A model generated the notes under the pieces. That model was not told where the DNA came from. It did no database searches and saw only the letters and a list, made by a program, of their open reading frames with translations. This document shows, one piece after another, positions 1 through 6,004 of a stretch of 7,885 nt of DNA; the first letter of the stretch is position 1, and each line of letters starts with the position of its first letter. A program made the translations under genes and the position numbers. Source of the DNA: Desulfovibrionaceae bacterium UBA6814 (GTDB lineage: Bacteria > Desulfobacterota > Desulfovibrionia > Desulfovibrionales > Desulfovibrionaceae); NCBI GenBank assembly GCA_002452635.1, contig DKEU01000208.1:325-8209 (forward strand). The letters are read 5' to 3'.

Positions 1-1606
1 TGGACTTGCTCATCTTCTTGCCCTCGGCGTCGCGCACCAGGGCGTGGATGTACACGTGGCGGAAGGGCACCTCCCCCATGAAGTGGATGCCCATCATCAT
101 CATGCGCGCCACCCAGAAGAAGAGGATGTCGAAGGCCGTGACCAGCACCGCGGTGGGGTAGAAGGCCTTCAGCTCCGGGGTCTTCTCGGGCCAGCCCATG
201 GTGGAGAAGGGCCACAGGGCCGAGGAGAACCAGGTGTCCAGCACGTCCTCTTCCTGGGTCAGGCGGGAGCTTCCGCACTTGGCGCAGGCCGTGGGGTCGG
301 TCTCGGCCACCATGATCTCCCCGCAGTCCTCGCAGGTCCAGGCCGGGATGCGGTGGCCCCACCAGATCTGGCGGCTGATGCACCAGTCGCGGATGTTGTC
401 CAGCCAGTTGTAGTAGGTCTTTTCCCACTGCTGCGGGAAGATGGCGGTGGACCCGTCCTCCACGGCCTTGCGCGCGGCCAGGGCCAGGGGCTTCACGCCC
501 ACGAACCACTGCTGGGACACGTGGGGCTCGATGACCGTCTTGCAGCGGTAGCACTCGCCCACGTTGTGCGGGTGCTCGTCCACGCTGATGAGCAGGCCCA
601 GGGCCTCCAGGTCCTTGACCACGGCCTTGCGGCAGGCCTCGGCGGTCATGCCCCGGTACTTCTCCGGGGCGTTCTCGTTCATGTTCCCGTCCTCGTCCAT
701 GACCGACACGATGGGCAGGCCGTGCTTGCGGCCCAGCTCCCAGTCGTTCATGTCGTGGGCGGGCGTGACCTTCAGGCAGCCGGTGCCGAAGTCCTTGTCC
801 ACGTAGGCGTCGGCGATGACGGGCAGTTCGCGGTCCACCAGGGGCAGGCGCACGGTGCGGCCGATGGCCGCGCGGTAGCGGGCGTCCTCGGGGTGCACCG
901 CCACCGCGGTGTCGCCCAGCATGGTCTCGGGCCGGGTGGTGGCCACGGTGAGGGAGCCCCGGCCGTCGGCCAGGGGGTACGCTATATGGTAGAGCGCGCC
1001 CTTCTTGGGCGCGAACTCCACCTCGTCGTCGGCCAGGGCGGTGTGGCAGCGGCTGCACCAGTTGACGATGTACTCGCCGCGGTAGATGAGGCCCTCGTTG
1101 TAGAGGCGCACGAACACCGCGCGCACGGCCTTGGACAGGCCTTCGTCCATGGTGAACCGCTCCCGGGTCCAGTCCACGGACGCGCCCAGCCGGCGCACCT
1201 GGTTCAGGATGCGGCCGCCGTACTCCTTGCGCCACTCCCAGACCCGTTCGATGAACTTCTCGCGGCCCAGCTCGGCCCGGGAGCTGCCCTCGGCCTTGAG
1301 CGCGCGCTCCACCACGTTCTGGGTGGCGATGCCCGCGTGGTCCGTGCCCGGCACCCACAGCACCTTGCGGCCGCGCTGGCGGTGGTACCGGCACAGCATG
1401 TCCTGCAGGGTGATGTTGAGCGCGTGGCCGATGTGCAGCTGGCCGGTCACGTTTGGGGGCGGGATGACGATGGAGTAGGGCTCGCCCGGCCCCTCCGGGT
1501 CCGGGGTGAAGGTCTTTTCCGCTTCCCAGTGCGCGCCCCAGCGCGCTTCCACGTCGGCCGGGTCGTAGGCCTTGTGCAGGGTCGAGTTGGGGGTCGTTTC
1601 CGCCAT
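1..1606 (-). CDS. valS: Valyl-tRNA synthetase, N-terminal 535 codons (3' end outside window)
   Basis: Class I aminoacyl-tRNA synthetase that charges tRNA-Val with valine in the cytoplasm. The reading frame is open from the ATG at 1606-1604 to the window edge. Visible landmarks are PPPNVTGQLHIGHAL with the HIGH signature at residues 58-61, the editing-domain signature TTRPET from residue 223 with GDTAVAVHPED after it, TPAHDMND further on, the WWGHRIPAW block, a four-cysteine probable zinc site (C425, C428, C441, C444), DVLDTWFSSALWPFS, and KMSKS at residues 531-535, the last complete codons in the window. ValRS is normally about 880-950 residues, so roughly 60% is present and the anticodon-binding and coiled-coil C-terminus is missing only because of the window limit. 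The start is supported by GAGGA at 1614-1618, seven bases upstream. It diverges from the amidotransferase-like gene at 1734. Confidence 0.98.
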   Translation of the reverse strand, partial: MAETTPNSTLHKAYDPADVEARWGAHWEAEKTFTPDPEGPGEPYSIVIPPPNVTGQLHIGHALNITLQDMLCRYHRQRGRKVLWVPGTDHAGIATQNVVERALKAEGSSRAELGREKFIERVWEWRKEYGGRILNQVRRLGASVDWTRERFTMDEGLSKAVRAVFVRLYNEGLIYRGEYIVNWCSRCHTALADDEVEFAPKKGALYHIAYPLADGRGSLTVATTRPETMLGDTAVAVHPEDARYRAAIGRTVRLPLVDRELPVIADAYVDKDFGTGCLKVTPAHDMNDWELGRKHGLPIVSVMDEDGNMNENAPEKYRGMTAEACRKAVVKDLEALGLLISVDEHPHNVGECYRCKTVIEPHVSQQWFVGVKPLALAARKAVEDGSTAIFPQQWEKTYYNWLDNIRDWCISRQIWWGHRIPAWTCEDCGEIMVAETDPTACAKCGSSRLTQEEDVLDTWFSSALWPFSTMGWPEKTPELKAFYPTAVLVTAFDILFFWVARMMMMGIHFMGEVPFRHVYIHALVRDAEGKKMSKS

Positions 1607-1658
1607 CAATGGTTCCTCGCTTCACATCCGTCGGGATACTGCGTACCCTGCGCGCCAG

Positions 1659-1698
1659 CCGGCAGGGGAATCGGCTTTCCTGCCGGGCCGTCGGCCCG
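1659..1698. other. Two overlapping hairpins in the valS / BPL_N divergent gap
   Basis: The 127-base gap between the divergent starts at 1606 and 1734 holds an 8-bp perfect stem (CCGGCAGG 1659-1666 with CCTGCCGG 1679-1686, 12-base loop) and a 6-bp stem (CGGGCC 1684-1689 with GGCCCG 1693-1698). They share bases 1684-1686, so both cannot form fully at once. Neither is followed by a T tract on either strand, so they do not look like terminators. They could lie in the 5' leader of valS. A TTGACA on the minus strand at 1740-1735 has no good -10 partner, and plus-strand TTCACA 1621-1626 with TACCCT 1644-1649 (17-base spacing) is only a weak promoter candidate for the rightward gene. Confidence 0.45.
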
Positions 1699-1733
1699 CG
1701 GGCAACGGGTCAGACTTCACGAGCGGACGGTCG

Positions 1734-2984
1734 ATGTCAAGCATCTTTCTTTTATGGGATGAGTCCCAGATCTGGGGCCTCCTGGCCTGGCGCGCCCTGG
1801 CCCATTTCGGCCTGCCCCTGCGGGTGGTCACCGCGGCCCAGGTGGCCGGCGGGCTGCTTGCCGCCGAGCCGCCCGCGGTGCTGGTGGTCCCCGGCGGCAC
1901 GGCCCGGCGCAAGTTCGAGCGCCTGGGCGAGGCCGGGGTGGCGGCGGTGCGCTCCTATGTGCAGGGCGGCGGGGCGTACCTGGGCTTCTGCGGCGGGGCC
2001 GGGCTCGGCCTCACCGGGCCGCACGGCCTGGGCCTGTGCCCCTGGAAGCGCCGCGCCTTCACCGACCGCTTGCAGCATTTCGTGTCCGGCCACATGCGGG
2101 TCGAGCGGGCCGGGGCCACGGGCCTCGCGCCCTCGGGCCTGCCGGCGCAGCCGCTCCTGCCCGTGTGGTGGCCGGCCCGGTTCGAGCCGGGCCACGAGCC
2201 CGAGGTGCGGGTGCTGGCCGCCTACGTCGCGCCCGGCCCGGACTTCTGGGTGGCGGACCTGCCCCTGGCCGCGGTGCCGCGCGGGCCGCTGGAGGACCTG
2301 GAGGCCCAGTACGGCCTGGCCATCTGGCCCCACGCCATGGCCGGCCAGCCCTGCATGGTGGAGGGCACGTACGGGCAAGGGCGCTACCTGCTCTCGTACT
2401 CCCACCTGGAGACCCCGGCCTCGGCGGACGCCAACTTCTGGCTGGCCCATATCCTGGGGGTGCTGGGCAAGACCGCGCCGGCGCAGGCCGGGCCGGTGCC
2501 GGCCTGGGACCTGGACGCCCTGGCCCTGGCCTGGCCGCCCGGCCCGGGCGGGGCGGCCCTGTTCAAGGCCCGCACCGTCTTGGGCGGGCTGGTGCGCCAG
2601 GGCATGGACAACCTGCTGCTCTTTTCCCGCACCCCCTGGCTGCTCGGCTGGCGGCGGGGCATCCCGGGCGCGGCCCTGAACTCGCTCCTGTCCATGCTGG
2701 CCCAGGCCCAGGCCATCGCGCCCAACGAGGCGGCGCGGGCCTTCTGGGACGAGCGCCACGCCGCTTTCAGCGAGGCCCTGGACCTGTTCGCCCACGGCCT
2801 GTCCGGCTACCTCCTGGCCGAGCGCCTGGCCATGACCCTGGGCGACAACGAGGCCGGCCTGAACCACGACCTGCTCCGCGCCCAGCGCGTGGCCCTCTTC
2901 GGCCCCCCCATGGCCCCGGGCGGCCTGTTCGGCCCCCTGCTCGCGGACATCGACGAGCTTTTGGCCCGACTTTTAGCCGGCTGA
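1734..2984 (+). CDS. BPL_N-type class-I glutamine-amidotransferase-like protein, 416 aa
   Basis: The N-terminal ~235 residues resemble the BPL_N domain, a class-I GATase fold first named from eukaryotic biotin-protein ligases. It opens with ILWDES-like FLLWDESQIWGLLAWRAL, has VVPGG at 51-55, and a nucleophile-elbow motif YLGFCGGAG with Cys86 as candidate nucleophile. His224 and Glu226 in YSHLE occupy the HxE position, completing a Cys-His-Glu triad. CPWKRR (102-107) and LQHFVSGH (113-120) also look like conserved blocks. Residues 236-416 are mostly alpha-helical, alanine- and leucine-rich, with no recognised domain. No biotin-ligase catalytic domain is present, so it is not a biotin ligase and its substrate is unknown. 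No signal peptide or membrane segment is seen. The ATG at 1734 is chosen because family proteins begin just before the LWDES block. Its Shine-Dalgarno is poor (GAGCGGA), and the frame stays open upstream to 1572. A strong hairpin follows the stop. Confidence 0.85.
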   Translation: MSSIFLLWDESQIWGLLAWRALAHFGLPLRVVTAAQVAGGLLAAEPPAVLVVPGGTARRKFERLGEAGVAAVRSYVQGGGAYLGFCGGAGLGLTGPHGLGLCPWKRRAFTDRLQHFVSGHMRVERAGATGLAPSGLPAQPLLPVWWPARFEPGHEPEVRVLAAYVAPGPDFWVADLPLAAVPRGPLEDLEAQYGLAIWPHAMAGQPCMVEGTYGQGRYLLSYSHLETPASADANFWLAHILGVLGKTAPAQAGPVPAWDLDALALAWPPGPGGAALFKARTVLGGLVRQGMDNLLLFSRTPWLLGWRRGIPGAALNSLLSMLAQAQAIAPNEAARAFWDERHAAFSEALDLFAHGLSGYLLAERLAMTLGDNEAGLNHDLLRAQRVALFGPPMAPGGLFGPLLADIDELLARLLAG

Positions 2985-3028
2985 AAAGAAAGCGCGCCGG
3001 ACCCGAGGGCCCGGCGCGCTCTTCGTTG
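2985..3028. terminator. Bidirectional intrinsic terminator (ancestral BPL_N / gltX convergence point)
   Basis: A perfect 10-bp GC-rich stem, AGCGCGCCGG at 2991-3000 with CCGGCGCGCT at 3011-3020, has a 10-base loop and starts six bases after the stop of the BPL_N-type gene. The plus-strand tail is CTTCGTT (weak). The minus-strand tail reads TTTCTTTT, a better U tract, so the hairpin suits leftward transcription at least as well as rightward. The right arm is shared with the sequence after the intact gltX, which suggests that this was originally the terminator between convergent BPL_N and gltX genes. Confidence 0.75.
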
Positions 3029-3063
3029 CCGTGTCTTAGTGACTACGCAAGGGAGCGGTCCAA
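3013..3063. repeat. Left copy of gltX-3'-end direct repeat (candidate attachment-site half)
   Basis: This block aligns in direct orientation with 4278-4329: 41 of 52 columns are identical with a single one-base gap, counted by hand. The longest exact runs are GGCGCGCT, TTCGTTGC, TGTCTT and GCGGTCCAA. It contains part of the terminator hairpin and, on the minus strand, a stop codon with the last codons of a gltX-like reading frame. The two copies bracket the AT-rich segment. Confidence 0.7.
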
Positions 3064-3066
3064 CCG
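3043..3066 (-). pseudogene. Decayed 3' tail of a gltX gene
   Basis: Read on the minus strand, the codons before the TAG at 3045-3043 give RLDRSLA-stop, against RLDRALA-stop at the end of the intact gltX. Farther upstream (to about 3090) scattered similarity continues in a shifted frame: GTC TTT GGG GAA would read VFGE against VLGK in the intact gene. Several small indels separate the two and similarity then fades into AT-rich sequence. There is no start codon or promoter for this fragment. It is best read as the displaced original end of gltX left behind by an insertion. A partial duplication from a related strain would look the same. Confidence 0.55.
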
Positions 3067-3122
3067 CAAAAGCATTCCCCAAAGACCATGCAAAGAATAA
3101 TTCAGTATGGTGTCTCCTAAAT

Positions 3123-3767
3123 TCATATTGTTGTGGCAGATATATAAACTTTGATGACGCTATCCATATCAATATATTTTTTTATGTAGGAAAGCATTAT
3201 TTCGATGTCGGTTTTTTTAAAAAGGCTAATACTTAATTTTTCACCATCTTCAAATAATAATACCATGTTATTAAATGAAGTAAATTTGACTCTATATATT
3301 ATGCATACAACAATTTTTGTAACTACCGCGGAAACAGGAAGCAACAAGTAAATAGGGTTTAATAATGATAGTATTTCATATGAAAATAAATTTTTTTTGT
3401 ATTTACGCGAAAAAATTGGAAGAAACATAATATAACAATTCTTTACGCTTTTAGCATTCATGGCGCTGTATGATCTTCCAGAATAATTTGACTTTTTAAA
3501 ATATATATAATCATCTTTTACAGAAATAAATTGTTCTTTAATAAAAAATAAAGAAATAAAAATAAATAGACTAAAAGCAATGCCACAATATGCTATAATA
3601 TCGCTAGCAAACCTTGAGCTTTCAACAAGGAACTCGTGGCTTATGAATAACAAGCCGACAGACATAAACAAAAATAATATTATAAACACAGAAATAGAAT
3701 ATACGCCAGCGTAATTCTTAATCTTAATTGCGTGATTAATACCATTAGCTATGGAAATATCAGCCAC
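3123..3767 (-). CDS. Unrecognised AT-rich membrane protein, 214 aa, three predicted helices
   Basis: I do not recognise this family. The protein has hydrophobic segments at about 22-42 (SISVFIILFLFMSVGLLFIS), 57-76 and 137-158. A lysine- and tyrosine-rich stretch (about 78-132) lies between the second and third helices, and a charged C-terminus follows. The pieces ISVKDDYIYFKKS and NNMVLLFEDGEKLSISLFKK, followed by a helix ending SYIKKYI, resemble the strand-strand-helix pattern of bacterial PH-like domains in YcxB-type membrane proteins, but this is only a visual resemblance. The start is GTG at 3767-3765, supported by AGGAG on the minus strand at 3780-3776, eight bases upstream. Base composition is extremely AT-rich, with abundant ATA, AAT, TTT and AAA codons, utterly unlike the GC3-rich neighbours, indicating horizontal acquisition. 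It sits on the same strand as, and downstream of, gltX. Confidence 0.75.
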   Translation of the reverse strand: MADISIANGINHAIKIKNYAGVYSISVFIILFLFMSVGLLFISHEFLVESSRFASDIIAYCGIAFSLFIFISLFFIKEQFISVKDDYIYFKKSNYSGRSYSAMNAKSVKNCYIMFLPIFSRKYKKNLFSYEILSLLNPIYLLLPVSAVVTKIVVCIIYRVKFTSFNNMVLLFEDGEKLSISLFKKTDIEIMLSYIKKYIDMDSVIKVYISATTI

Positions 3768-3813
3768 AGTACCCTCTCCTAATCATTAGCCAACCCAGCT
3801 AAGAAATTAAAAA

Positions 3814-3819
3814 ATTATA
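3814..3819 (-). promoter_or_regulatory. Candidate -10 box for the AT-rich membrane gene
   Basis: The minus strand carries a perfect TATAAT here, which would place a transcription start near 3807 and give a leader of about 40 bases. No good -35 hexamer lies 16-18 bases upstream; the sequence there is GCGATG or similar. The TATAAT stands at the sharp boundary between the AT-rich DNA and the more balanced sequence to the right, so a chance match within AT-rich DNA is possible. Confidence 0.35.
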
Positions 3820-3858
3820 ACCCCATCCTGACACGGCATCGCCTTGTGCAAGACGATC

Positions 3859-4137
3859 ATGGAATACCGCCGTGAAGTTTTAGAGATATTGGACGCTCTG
3901 GACCGGGGTGAAGTCGCCGCCGTAGGTTGTAAGCATGGGGTCCTGGTCCAGTCAGACATCCTGGAACAGGTCGGTGGTCTCCTCTGTGCGTTGAATTTTG
4001 CTTTTCCAGCTTTCAGTCGTCCCTCCATCGCAACGGAAGCCCGCGCTGACTGCCGCCCTTCGCTTCTCCTCCGCGCCCCCCTCACAACAATCCCCCCCCT
4101 GCGCCTAGCGCAATGCTCGGATATCCTTGTGGGTTAA
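3859..4137 (+). CDS. Doubtful small ORF, possible gene remnant
   Basis: An open frame of 92 codons from ATG 3859 begins MEYRREVLEILDALDRGEVAAVGCKHGVLVQSDILEQ. This stretch looks protein-like (helical, with G favoured at first codon positions over about 35 codons). The remainder is low-quality proline-, serine- and arginine-rich sequence that does not look coding. No convincing Shine-Dalgarno precedes it; only AAGACG is visible. I recognise no family. The exact reverse frame also shows a C-biased third position over 3884-3930 but contains stops. It may be the 5' stub of a gene brought in with the surrounding insertion and then joined to unrelated DNA, or simply a chance frame. Confidence 0.22.
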   Translation: MEYRREVLEILDALDRGEVAAVGCKHGVLVQSDILEQVGGLLCALNFAFPAFSRPSIATEARADCRPSLLLRAPLTTIPPLRLAQCSDILVG

Positions 4138-4173
4138 GTTGTCCTAAATTGAATTTCCGGGTGCCAGGATATC
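4120..4173. repeat. Inverted repeat GATATCCT / AGGATATC
   Basis: An 8-bp perfect inverted repeat, GATATCCT at 4120-4127 and AGGATATC at 4166-4173, is separated by 38 bases. One mismatch then one further match extend it inward. It lies in the non-coding DNA near the right edge of the inserted segment. It could be a protein-binding site, a mobile-element end or a chance pairing. Confidence 0.35.
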
Positions 4174-4277
4174 TGGCTGCTTGTCAATCGGATTTGCGTG
4201 ACGTTTAATGTGTCAATCTATTTCGCCGGGTGGGGTGCGTGTTTCGCGTTGTTGTGGGCGGTGGGGCTGCCAGGGCT

Positions 4278-4329
4278 GGCGCGCTTTTCGTTGCGTTGTC
4301 TTGGGCGGCTATGCCAGGGCGCGGTCCAA
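4278..4329. repeat. Right copy of gltX-3'-end direct repeat
   Basis: This block spans the last codons and stop of the intact gltX plus about 30 bases beyond it, and matches 3013-3063 as described there. It contains only one arm of the hairpin that follows the left copy: past GGCGCGC the sequence diverges, leaving a 4-5 bp inverted repeat (GCCAGGGCTGGC, 4270-4281) with no T tract on the minus strand. The intact gltX therefore appears to have no intrinsic terminator of its own. Confidence 0.7.
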
Positions 4330-5700
4330 GCGGGCCAGGGTCGAATCCTTCCCGAGCACGGCCATGGTCTCGTAGAGGCCGGGGGAGGCGGTCTTGCCGG
4401 TCAGGGCCACCCGGATGGGCTGGGCGATGACCTTGAACTTCACGGCCTTGGCCTCCACGAACCCGTGCAGCGCGGCCTCGATGCCGGGCTCGGAGAAGTC
4501 CGCGGTCCCGGCCAGCAGGTCGCGCACCTCGGCCAGCAGGGCCTTGGCCTCCGCGGTCAGGAACTTGTCCCGGGCCGCGGGGTCCATGGGCAGGTCCGCG
4601 TCCGGGGTGAAGAAGAAGGCGGAGGCCTCGGCCATCTCCACCAGGGTCTGGGCCCGGGGCTGGTACAGGGGGATGACCGCCTCCAGCTTGGTGCGGTCCG
4701 GCTCGGGCAGGCCCAGCTCGCGCACGAAGCGGGCGAGCAGGGGGGCCAACTCCTGGGGAGACTTGGCCCGCAGGTGGTGGGCGTTGACCCAGAGCATCTT
4801 CTCCAGGTCGAAGCAGGCGGCCGAGGAGTTCAGGTTCGAGGTGGAGAACGCGGCCACCAGCTCGTCCAGGGTGAATATCTCCTGGTCGCCGTGGGCCCAG
4901 CCCAGGCGGGCCAGGTAGTTGACCACGCCCTCGGGCAGAAAGCCCATCTTCTCGTACTCCATGACGCTCATGGCCCCGTGCCGCTTGGAGAGCTTCTTCT
5001 TGTCCTGGCCCAGGATCATGGGCACGTGGCCGTAGACCGGCAGGGGGAAGCCCAGGGCCGCCAGGATGTGCATCTGGCGCGGGGTGTTGTTCAGGTGGTC
5101 GTCCCCGCGCAGCACGTGGGTCACGCCCATGGCGTGGTCGTCGGACACCACGGCCATGTGGTAGGTGGCCCCGCCGTCGGCGCGGCGGATGACCAGGTCG
5201 TCCAGCTCCTCGTTGGGAAAGGACACCGGCCCCTTGACCAGGTCCAGGAAGGAGGTGCTCCCGTCCTGGGGGGTCTTGAGCCGCACGCAGCGGCCCGGGC
5301 CCGGGCCCAGGCCCAGGTTGCGGCAGCGGCCGTCGTACTTGGGCTTGCGGCCCTCGGCCGTGGCCTTGTCGCGCATGGCCTGCACGTCTTCGGGCGTGCA
5401 CTGGCACCAGTAGGCGTGGCCGTTAGCGAGCAGGGCGTCCACGTTGGCGTTGTACAGGTCCTGCCGCTCGCTCTGGAAATAGGGGCCGTCGTCGTGCGCG
5501 AGCCCCAGCCAGGCCATGCCGTCCAGGATGGCCTGGGTCATCTCCGGGGTGGAGCGGGCCGCGTCGGTGTCCTCGATGCGCAGCACGAACCGGCCGCCGT
5601 TCGTGCGGGCCAGCAGGTAGTTGAACAGCGCGGTGCGCGCGCCGCCGATGTGCAGGAAGCCGGTGGGGCTGGGCGGGAAACGGGTCACGACCTGGGACAT
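4309..5700 (-). CDS. gltX: Glutamyl-tRNA synthetase, 463 aa
   Basis: Class I synthetase that attaches glutamate to tRNA-Glu in the cytoplasm. Length (463) and motif order match bacterial GltX. RFPPSPTGFLHIGGARTAL carries the HIGH-type signature at 17-20, RIEDTD is at 41-46, and the HVLRGDDHLNNTPRQ block lies at 195-209. KLSKRHG is at 236-242. Cysteines C99, C101 and C126 (in YDGRCR) match the zinc-pin positions of E. coli GluRS, while the fourth ligand position here is not an obvious Cys or His. The C-terminal half is the helical anticodon-binding region, ending LARLDRALA. ATG 5700-5698 is chosen over an in-frame ATG 18 codons upstream because the family begins just before RFPPSPTG and GGAG lies at 5709-5706, five bases away. 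It is downstream of the NifU-like gene with a hairpin between. Its extreme 3' end is duplicated at 3013-3063. Confidence 0.98.
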   Translation of the reverse strand: MSQVVTRFPPSPTGFLHIGGARTALFNYLLARTNGGRFVLRIEDTDAARSTPEMTQAILDGMAWLGLAHDDGPYFQSERQDLYNANVDALLANGHAYWCQCTPEDVQAMRDKATAEGRKPKYDGRCRNLGLGPGPGRCVRLKTPQDGSTSFLDLVKGPVSFPNEELDDLVIRRADGGATYHMAVVSDDHAMGVTHVLRGDDHLNNTPRQMHILAALGFPLPVYGHVPMILGQDKKKLSKRHGAMSVMEYEKMGFLPEGVVNYLARLGWAHGDQEIFTLDELVAAFSTSNLNSSAACFDLEKMLWVNAHHLRAKSPQELAPLLARFVRELGLPEPDRTKLEAVIPLYQPRAQTLVEMAEASAFFFTPDADLPMDPAARDKFLTAEAKALLAEVRDLLAGTADFSEPGIEAALHGFVEAKAVKFKVIAQPIRVALTGKTASPGLYETMAVLGKDSTLARLDRALA

Positions 5701-5716
5701 GGGTTCTCCGTGCACG

Positions 5717-5743
5717 GGAAAAGAGCGGCCGCCAAGGCGGCCG
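5717..5743 (-). terminator. Hairpin with T-rich tail between the NifU-like gene and gltX
   Basis: An 8-bp perfect inverted repeat, CGGCCGCC 5726-5733 with GGCGGCCG 5736-5743, is followed on the minus strand by CTCTTTTCC. It starts about 20 bases after the stop of the NifU-like gene and ends only about 16 bases before the gltX Shine-Dalgarno. It fits an intrinsic terminator for the NifU-like transcript. With a tail of only four consecutive T and no obvious separate gltX promoter, it may instead be a partial terminator or an attenuator through which gltX is read. Confidence 0.55.
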
Positions 5744-5764
5744 GAAAAGGGCAAGAACGGACTG

Positions 5765-5989
5765 CTAGACCGACTCGACGCGCTTCACCTCGGGGATCTC
5801 CTTGAGGATGATGCGCTCGATGCCGTTCTTGAGGGTGATCTGGGACATGGGGCAGCCCTTGCAGGCGCCCTGCAGGCGGACCTTCACCACCCCGTCCTCG
5901 GTGACCTCCACCAGCTCCACGTTTCCGCCGTCCGCGGCCAGCATGGGCCGCACCTTGGCCAGGGCCTGTTCCACCTTGTCGCGCAGCAT
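5765..5989 (-). CDS. NifU C-terminal-domain (Nfu-type) Fe-S scaffold/carrier, 74 aa
   Basis: The whole protein is a single NifU C-terminal domain (Pfam NifU, PF01106). Such proteins bind or pass on an iron-sulfur cluster through a CxxC pair, typically at a dimer interface in the cytoplasm. The family signature is clear: VRPMLAADGGNVELVEV at 13-29 and LQGACKGCPMSQITLKNGIE at 39-58, with ligands Cys43 and Cys46. The length is normal for the stand-alone form, and there is no N-terminal IscU-like or HesB-like domain as in NifU or NfuA. ATG 5989 has a strong AAGGAG (6001-5996) six bases upstream and a good promoter beyond. Cluster recipients cannot be told from the sequence. Confidence 0.95.
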   Translation of the reverse strand: MLRDKVEQALAKVRPMLAADGGNVELVEVTEDGVVKVRLQGACKGCPMSQITLKNGIERIILKEIPEVKRVESV

Positions 5990-6004
5990 GTGTCTCTCCT
6001 TGGA

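Larger units (their letters stand above)
3768..4308. other. 541-base stretch of mixed composition with no firm gene
   Basis: Between the AT-rich membrane gene and the end of gltX there is no confident coding region. It holds the candidate -10 box, the doubtful frame from 3859, C-rich runs near 4078-4100, an inverted repeat at 4120-4173, two copies of TGTCAATC (4182-4189 and 4209-4216), and the start of the right-hand direct repeat at 4278. There is no transposase or integrase and no complete tRNA. It reads as debris of one or more insertions. Confidence 0.5.

Noticed and set aside
1607..1733. T-box riboswitch upstream of valS
   Set aside because: The leader is short and shows no T-box consensus, specifier loop or terminator with T tract.
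44..1762. A 572-codon open frame on the plus strand, rich in His, Gly, Val and Ala, with a HHHH run
   Set aside because: It is antisense to valS, whose motifs are unambiguous. Long antisense frames are expected in GC-rich genes, and the His run is the reverse of repeated ATG codons (MMMM).
1752..2867. A 371-codon minus-strand frame, and arginine/proline-rich plus-strand frames, over the BPL_N-type gene
   Set aside because: They are alternative-frame shadows. Only the 1734-2984 frame shows the GATase-like motifs and sensible residue composition.
3807..4085. A 92-codon minus-strand frame upstream of the membrane gene
   Set aside because: Its composition is arginine/serine-rich and shadow-like, it has no ribosome site, and it runs through the abrupt composition boundary.
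4182..4216. Two TGTCAATC copies as the start of a CRISPR or iteron array
   Set aside because: There are only two 8-base copies, 27 bases apart, with no further repeats, so they do not form an array.
3013..4329. Insertion sequence with transposase between the repeats
   Set aside because: No transposase, no terminal inverted repeats at the direct-repeat edges, and the 51-52 base imperfect direct repeat is far too long for a target-site duplication.
4130..4330. tRNA gene as integration target near the gltX end
   Set aside because: No cloverleaf, T-loop GTTCRA-type motif or CCA end could be found. The duplicated sequence is the gltX coding end itself.
4198..5805. A 535-codon open frame on the plus strand over gltX
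   Set aside because: It is the antisense shadow of gltX, composed of low-complexity Gly/Gln/His/Val sequence with no family resemblance.
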